Shown in pieces: positions 60,627 to 64,000 of a stretch of 64,000 nt of DNA. The first letter of the stretch is position 1. Each line of letters opens with the position of its first letter. The notes under the pieces were generated by a model. It saw nothing but the letters and a program-made list of their open reading frames with translations, made no database searches and was not told the DNA's origin. The stretch is taken from the NCBI GenBank assembly GCA_050246635.1, contig JBFWVR010000010.1:62001-126000 (forward strand), written 5' to 3'. The translations under genes were made by a program, and so were the position numbers. The DNA is from JBFWVR01 sp050246635. Lineage in GTDB: Bacteria; Acidobacteriota; Vicinamibacteria; Vicinamibacterales; UBA2999.

Positions 60627-61285
60627 TGCACCTGAAAGAACAGGCCACGACCGCCGACGGGCCCGCCGCCCCGGACGCCCACACCCGCCAGCGCCTGCTC
60701 GATGTCGCGACGGCGCTCTTCGCCGAGCGCGGCTTCAAGAAGGTCACCGTGCGAGACCTCTGCAAGGCGGCGCAGGCCAACGTCGCGGCGGTCAATTACC
60801 ACTTCGGTGACAAGCAGGGCCTCTACGACGCGGTCGTCGGTCGCGCCATTGCCGTGATGCGCGAGACGAACGAGCTCGGGATCGCGGCCGGCGAGGGGCT
60901 GGACGGGGAGGGGAAGATCGAGGCGTTCGTCCGGGTCTTCTTCACGCGCGTGCGCGGCACCGATCGCCTGCCCTGGATCCACAAGCTCGTGACCCGCGAG
61001 TTCGAGGAGCCGACCGGCGCCCTCGACGCCGTGCTGACCGAGGTCGTGCAGCCGCGCATCGACTACCTCGCGGACATCGTCGCGGGACTGCTCGACCGGG
61101 AGCCCGCCGACCCCGTGGTCCAGCGCCTGGTCGTCAGCATCCAGTCGCAGGTGCTGATGTACGCGCGTCCCATCCCCCGCAAGCACATGCCCCCGCAGTG
61201 GGCCGCCCTGATCGAGGACCTGGACGAGGTCGTGCGGCACATCATGAAGTTCTCGATGGCGGGCATTGCGGCATATCGGTCGTAG
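60626..61285 (+). CDS. TetR-family regulator with CecR/CerR-type C-terminal domain (DUF1956)
   Basis: A 219-aa repressor. The TetR DNA-binding domain is ARQRLLDVATALFAERGFKK-like (residues about 20-65), with the helix-turn-helix TVRDLCKAAQANVAAVNYHFGDKQGLYDAVV. The ligand domain reads LPWIHKLVTREFEEPTGALDAVL, the DUF1956 pattern of CecR/YbiH. In enteric bacteria CecR controls the ybh exporter operon (HlyD, ABC ATPase, permeases). The same gene set here, ending in this regulator, suggests the same logic. It probably binds the palindrome at 57374-57398. The start at ATG 60626 overlaps the permease stop. Confidence 0.9.
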   Translation: MHLKEQATTADGPAAPDAHTRQRLLDVATALFAERGFKKVTVRDLCKAAQANVAAVNYHFGDKQGLYDAVVGRAIAVMRETNELGIAAGEGLDGEGKIEAFVRVFFTRVRGTDRLPWIHKLVTREFEEPTGALDAVLTEVVQPRIDYLADIVAGLLDREPADPVVQRLVVSIQSQVLMYARPIPRKHMPPQWAALIEDLDEVVRHIMKFSMAGIAAYRS

Positions 61286-61319
61286 CTGAGGATGGGCGGG
61301 GGCCATTCCGGGGCAGTCC

Positions 61320-61530
61320 AAGACTGGAGACACTGAATACACTGAAGACACTGAAGACACTGAAGATTGTCAGGATAACGGGGCTCACTGGAGCTGCAAT
61401 ATGCGCCAGGACGTGGGCTTCCGGGTTCGCAGTGTTTGCGGACGTGTTCAGCGTGCTGGGGGAATTCAGTGAACTCAGTGTGTTCAGGTCGCCATACGAA
61501 ACACTGAACACACTGAACACACTGAACACA
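61320..61530. repeat. Facing CACTGAAN / CAGTGNNNN arrays (no gene in 61286-61650)
   Basis: GACACTGAATACACTGAAGACACTGAAGACACTGAAG (forward) lies at about 61328-61365, an inverse GAATTCAGTGAACTCAGTGTGTTCAGG at 61460-61490, and ACACTGAACACACTGAACACACTG again forward at 61502-61532. Together with the 13-bp array that follows, these repeats fill the 365-bp gap between the TetR gene and the citrate synthase gene. No gene is visible. Confidence 0.8.
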
Positions 61531-61540
61531 CTGTGGCCCC

Positions 61541-61644
61541 GTACGGCACCCCGGGGCCGCACCTGCGTGCCGCACCGTCGTGCCGCACCCCCGTGCCGCA
61601 CCGTCGTGCCGCACCTCCGTGCCGCACCGTCGTGCCGCACCCCC
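61541..61644. repeat. 13-bp tandem array, eight units (GTGCCGCACCNNC)
   Basis: Eight contiguous 13-bp units, the first two degenerate (GTACGGCACCCCG, GGGCCGCACCTGC) and the last six near-perfect, with the third-to-last positions alternating GT, CC, GT, TC, GT, CC. This is the same unit and orientation as the 37967 array. The array ends 6 bp before the citrate synthase stop codon. Confidence 0.92.
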
Positions 61645-61650
61645 GTCTGA

Positions 61651-62844
61651 CTACCTCCGTCCGACATAGTGCGCCCGTGGCCGGATGATGTCGGGACGTT
61701 CGGCCTGTTCCAGCATGTGGGCAATCCAGCCGACCGAGCGGCCGAGCAGGAACAGCGACAGGGCCGCGCCGGGCGGCAGCGCGAGAACACGCTCGACGGC
61801 GGCCAGGCTCACGTCCAGGTTCGGCGCCTGTCCCGTCACCGCCTCGCCAGCCACCGCCAGTTCCTTCATCAGCGGGAGCGCCGGCGGCTCCGGCCGCAAC
61901 CCGTCCAGCATGCCAAGCAGCACCTTCGCGCGGATGTCACCGTCGGGATAGAGCTTGTGACCGAAGCCCGGCACCCCGAGTCCCTGGCGCACCCGCGTGC
62001 GCAGGACCGCGTCGACGTCGCCTGCCGCCGCGGCCGCGTCGACGAGGGCCGCGACCTGCGCGGCCTGCCCGCCATGCCGTGGACCGCTGAGCGCAGCGAG
62101 CCCGGCCGAGACCACCGCATAAGCCGAGGCCCCGGTCGACGCCACGACCCGCGCCGCGAAGGTGGACGCGTTCAGCTCGTGATCGGCGCACAACACGAGC
62201 GCCGCCCGCACGAGGCGCTGCGCGTCTGCATCCAGGTGCCAGGCGCTCCCAAGCACCGCGTCAACGGGTTCGGATGATGGGGGACGGCCGACGACGATGG
62301 CGGCAAGCAGGCGGAGGAGACGGGCACCGGTCAGGCGGAGCGCGTCGGGGTCGAGCGACCAGATCTCCGCGTCGAGCGCGGCCGCATGCGGCAGCAGCGC
62401 GAGGCAGCGGTCGAGGGGCGCCAGGGACGCAACCGCCTCCCACGCGCGCGCGAAGGCACGGGCTCGCGGCGGGCGGTTCGCCGCCGCGAAGGCGCGCGCG
62501 TCCGCCTGCCAGAGCAGGCGCGCCACGTCCTCCAGGCTGGCGGACACCGCCAGTCCGGCCACGTCTTCGCCGCGGTAGTACAGCCGGCCGTCCGCAATGA
62601 GACTGAGCGCCGACTCGAGGACGGGCGTGCCGAAGCTCATCGCCCGCGCTGCCACCGCCTGCCGGGCCCGCACCGCCTTTCGCTCGCGCAACGCCTCGAC
62701 ATCATCCTGCCGGTAGCGGCGCTGCCGGCCATCAGGCCCTTCCGCGGAGCGAATCAGCCCGCGACTCACGTAGGCGTAGAGCGTGGCCCGGGAGACGCCC
62801 AGCCGCTCTGCCGACTCGGATGCCGTCAGCCATGTCGCAGTCAT
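61651..62844 (-). CDS. Citrate synthase with N-terminal helix-turn-helix domain
   Basis: A 397-aa fusion. Residues about 5-55 are a MerR/excisionase-type DNA-binding domain: WLTASESAERLGVSRATLYAYVSRGLIRS, then RQRRYRQDDVEALRERK. Residues about 70-397 are a citrate synthase fold with catalytic histidines in CADHELNASTFAARVVAST and GVPGFGHKLYPDGD, and the aspartate motif APNLDVSLAAV. All three catalytic residues seem present, so it may be both enzyme and regulator. ATG 62844 lies 88 bp from the start of a second citrate synthase transcribed the other way. The AT-rich gap between them holds repeats that could be its operator. The stop lies 6 bp from the 13-bp repeat array. Confidence 0.88.
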   Translation of the reverse strand: MTATWLTASESAERLGVSRATLYAYVSRGLIRSAEGPDGRQRRYRQDDVEALRERKAVRARQAVAARAMSFGTPVLESALSLIADGRLYYRGEDVAGLAVSASLEDVARLLWQADARAFAAANRPPRARAFARAWEAVASLAPLDRCLALLPHAAALDAEIWSLDPDALRLTGARLLRLLAAIVVGRPPSSEPVDAVLGSAWHLDADAQRLVRAALVLCADHELNASTFAARVVASTGASAYAVVSAGLAALSGPRHGGQAAQVAALVDAAAAAGDVDAVLRTRVRQGLGVPGFGHKLYPDGDIRAKVLLGMLDGLRPEPPALPLMKELAVAGEAVTGQAPNLDVSLAAVERVLALPPGAALSLFLLGRSVGWIAHMLEQAERPDIIRPRAHYVGRR

Positions 62845-62932
62845 GGATTGATATATTGATTTGAACTATCAAGATTGACAAGTCATCAAGCTAGATCGAC
62901 TGTGGATCCAGGCTATTTCAGAGGAGATCCAC
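62845..62932. promoter_or_regulatory. AT-rich divergent promoter/operator between the two citrate synthase genes
   Basis: This short gap contains TTGATA (62848-62853) facing TATCAA (62867-62872), and the direct repeats ATCAAG at 62868-62873 and 62885-62890, with a TTGACA box at 62875-62880. It is much more AT-rich than its surroundings. It fits binding by the DNA-binding domain of the adjacent HTH-citrate synthase. Candidate only. Confidence 0.45.
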
Positions 62933-64000
62933 ATGTCTGTTGCGCCTGTCTCGTCCGGCCTGGACGGCGTGGTGGTGGCTGAAACCGTGCTCAGCCTCGT
63001 CGATGGCGAGGCCGGCGAGCTCATCATCCGGGGGGCTCGCCTCCCCGAGCTGGTCGCCGACGGGGGCTTCGAGGGTGCCGCCGCGCGGCTGTGGCAGGGC
63101 CTTCTTCCCGAGGGTGGCAACCGGGAGGGCCTGCTGGAGGCGCTCGGCCGGGCCCGGCGCGACGCCTTCCTGGCCCGGTATCCCGAGTCCCGCGCCGAAG
63201 GGGCCCGGTCGCCTGTGGAGACGTTGCGGGCCGCGCTGGCCGCCCTTGCCGATCCCGCACCTGCACCGCACCTCCGCATCATGGGCACCGCGCCCGTCGT
63301 GGTCGCCGCGGCCGTACGTGCGTCGCGGGGACTCTCGCCCGTGGCCCCAGACCCGTCCCTGACCACGGCCGCCGACTTCCTCCGCATGCTTCGTGGCGAG
63401 GTCGCCGATCTCGCCGAGGTCGCGGCGCTCGACGCCTATCTCACGACGGTCGTCGACCACGGGCTGAACGCGTCCACGTTCACCGCGCGTGTGATCGCCT
63501 CGACGCAGGCGGGACTGGTATCGGCCGTCGTGGGGGCGTTGTGCGCGCTCCAGGGCCCGCTGCACGGCGGGGCGCCGGGGCCCGTGCTCGACATGCTCGA
63601 TGCCGTTGCCGCCGCGGGCGATGCCGATGCCTGGATCGACGCCGCCCTGGCGCGCGGCGAGCGGCTCATGGGCTTCGGCCACCGTGTCTACAAGGTGCGT
63701 GACCCCCGCGCGGACGTCCTGCGGCAGGCGGCGGCAAGCCTGCGGCGGACCGCTGGCCGCCTGGCGCTCGCGGCGGACGTCGAACGCGCCGCGGTGGCGG
63801 CTCTCGCGCGCCGCAAGCCCGGGCTGCGGCTCGACACCAACGTGGAGTTCTACACGGCGGTACTGCTCGAGGCGCTCGGCATCCCGCGTGACGCCTTCAC
63901 CGCCGTCTTCGCCATCGGACGCACCGCCGGCTGGATTGCGCACGCCCGTGAACAGGCCGAGACCGGCCGCCTCATCCGGCCGCAGTCCGTCTACGTGGGT
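62933..64000 (+). CDS. Citrate synthase (or 2-methylcitrate synthase), 3' end beyond window
   Basis: 356 codons are seen from ATG 62933, which is preceded by GAGGAG; the gene runs off the window. Motifs: DHGLNASTFTARVIAST (first catalytic His), LMGFGHRVYKVRDPRADVLR (second His), and LDTNVEFYTAVLLEALG, where the usual aspartate of NVDFY is a glutamate. The family's end signature GWIAHAREQ...RPQSVYVG is reached, so little is missing. A glutamate at this place occurs in several bacterial synthase branches, so activity is likely but the substrate (oxaloacetate plus acetyl- or propionyl-CoA) is not certain. It is divergent from the HTH-citrate synthase, probably its regulator. Confidence 0.9.
   Translation, partial: MSVAPVSSGLDGVVVAETVLSLVDGEAGELIIRGARLPELVADGGFEGAAARLWQGLLPEGGNREGLLEALGRARRDAFLARYPESRAEGARSPVETLRAALAALADPAPAPHLRIMGTAPVVVAAAVRASRGLSPVAPDPSLTTAADFLRMLRGEVADLAEVAALDAYLTTVVDHGLNASTFTARVIASTQAGLVSAVVGALCALQGPLHGGAPGPVLDMLDAVAAAGDADAWIDAALARGERLMGFGHRVYKVRDPRADVLRQAAASLRRTAGRLALAADVERAAVAALARRKPGLRLDTNVEFYTAVLLEALGIPRDAFTAVFAIGRTAGWIAHAREQAETGRLIRPQSVYVG

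Overview
The window is very GC-rich, densely coded DNA that looks like a chromosome segment of a Gram-negative, probably aerobic heterotroph. No rRNA, tRNA, phage or transposase gene was recognised. Gene content points to Acidobacteriota, most likely the Vicinamibacteria side: an Oar-like TonB receptor with an N-terminal carboxypeptidase-regulatory domain, three tandem secreted proteins built from such domains, a DUF1800/DUF1501 pair, a PQQ sugar dehydrogenase and a TamB-type protein. This placement is inference from gene families, not a measured phylogeny.

Layout. 1-5093 (-): a giant TamB-like gene whose C-terminus continues into POTRA (Omp85-type) domains and leaves the window. 5165-6444 (+): two tandem exported peroxiredoxins; the second has an in-frame TGA exactly at the peroxidatic cysteine codon followed by a hairpin, the signature of a selenoprotein. 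6676-22391: polyferredoxin, topoisomerase subunit A (ParC-like), FAD-linked oxidase, DUF2461 protein, PQQ sugar dehydrogenase, amino-acid permease, hybrid histidine kinase, a nitrilase-family amidohydrolase lacking the usual catalytic lysine, a small membrane protein, an MFS transporter and a GcvT-family protein. 22482-31326 (+): two coupled phytoene-dehydrogenase-like FAD oxidoreductases, then three tandem secreted CarboxypepD_reg-repeat proteins. 31653-37921: GNAT acetyltransferase, DUF1800 and DUF1501 proteins, then a compact group of a fold-type III PLP enzyme, a lone bacterial microcompartment shell protein and a MerR regulator. 38091-40052 (-): pterin-4a-carbinolamine dehydratase, a small unknown protein and ThiO. 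40254-46776: a TonB receptor plus a LolA-like protein, divergent from a histidine kinase/response regulator pair. 47302-56337: LOG-family protein, YdeI-like protein, DUF2721 protein and an AddAB-like helicase-nuclease. 56466-61285 (+): ECF sigma factor with a small membrane partner, then a HlyD / ABC ATPase / ABC permease / TetR exporter operon headed by an AT-rich palindrome. 61651-64000: a citrate synthase fused to a DNA-binding domain, divergent from a second citrate synthase cut by the window end.

A second layer runs through the intergenic spaces: many short direct-repeat families (about 7-bp GATTGNA, 8-bp GATCACNA, 9-bp CACGAAGGN, CACTGAAGN and CACGGAGNN, CATCTGTG-type, and a 13-bp GTGCCGCACCNNC unit), commonly as paired arrays in opposite orientation. 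A roughly 50-60-bp dispersed element occurs three times. Several genes end with their stop codon inside such an array.

The strongest candidates for new biology are the selenocysteine peroxiredoxin with its cysteine paralogue next door, the TamB-POTRA fusion, the PLP-enzyme/BMC-shell operon, the HTH-citrate synthase with its divergent partner, and the multi-family intergenic repeat system.
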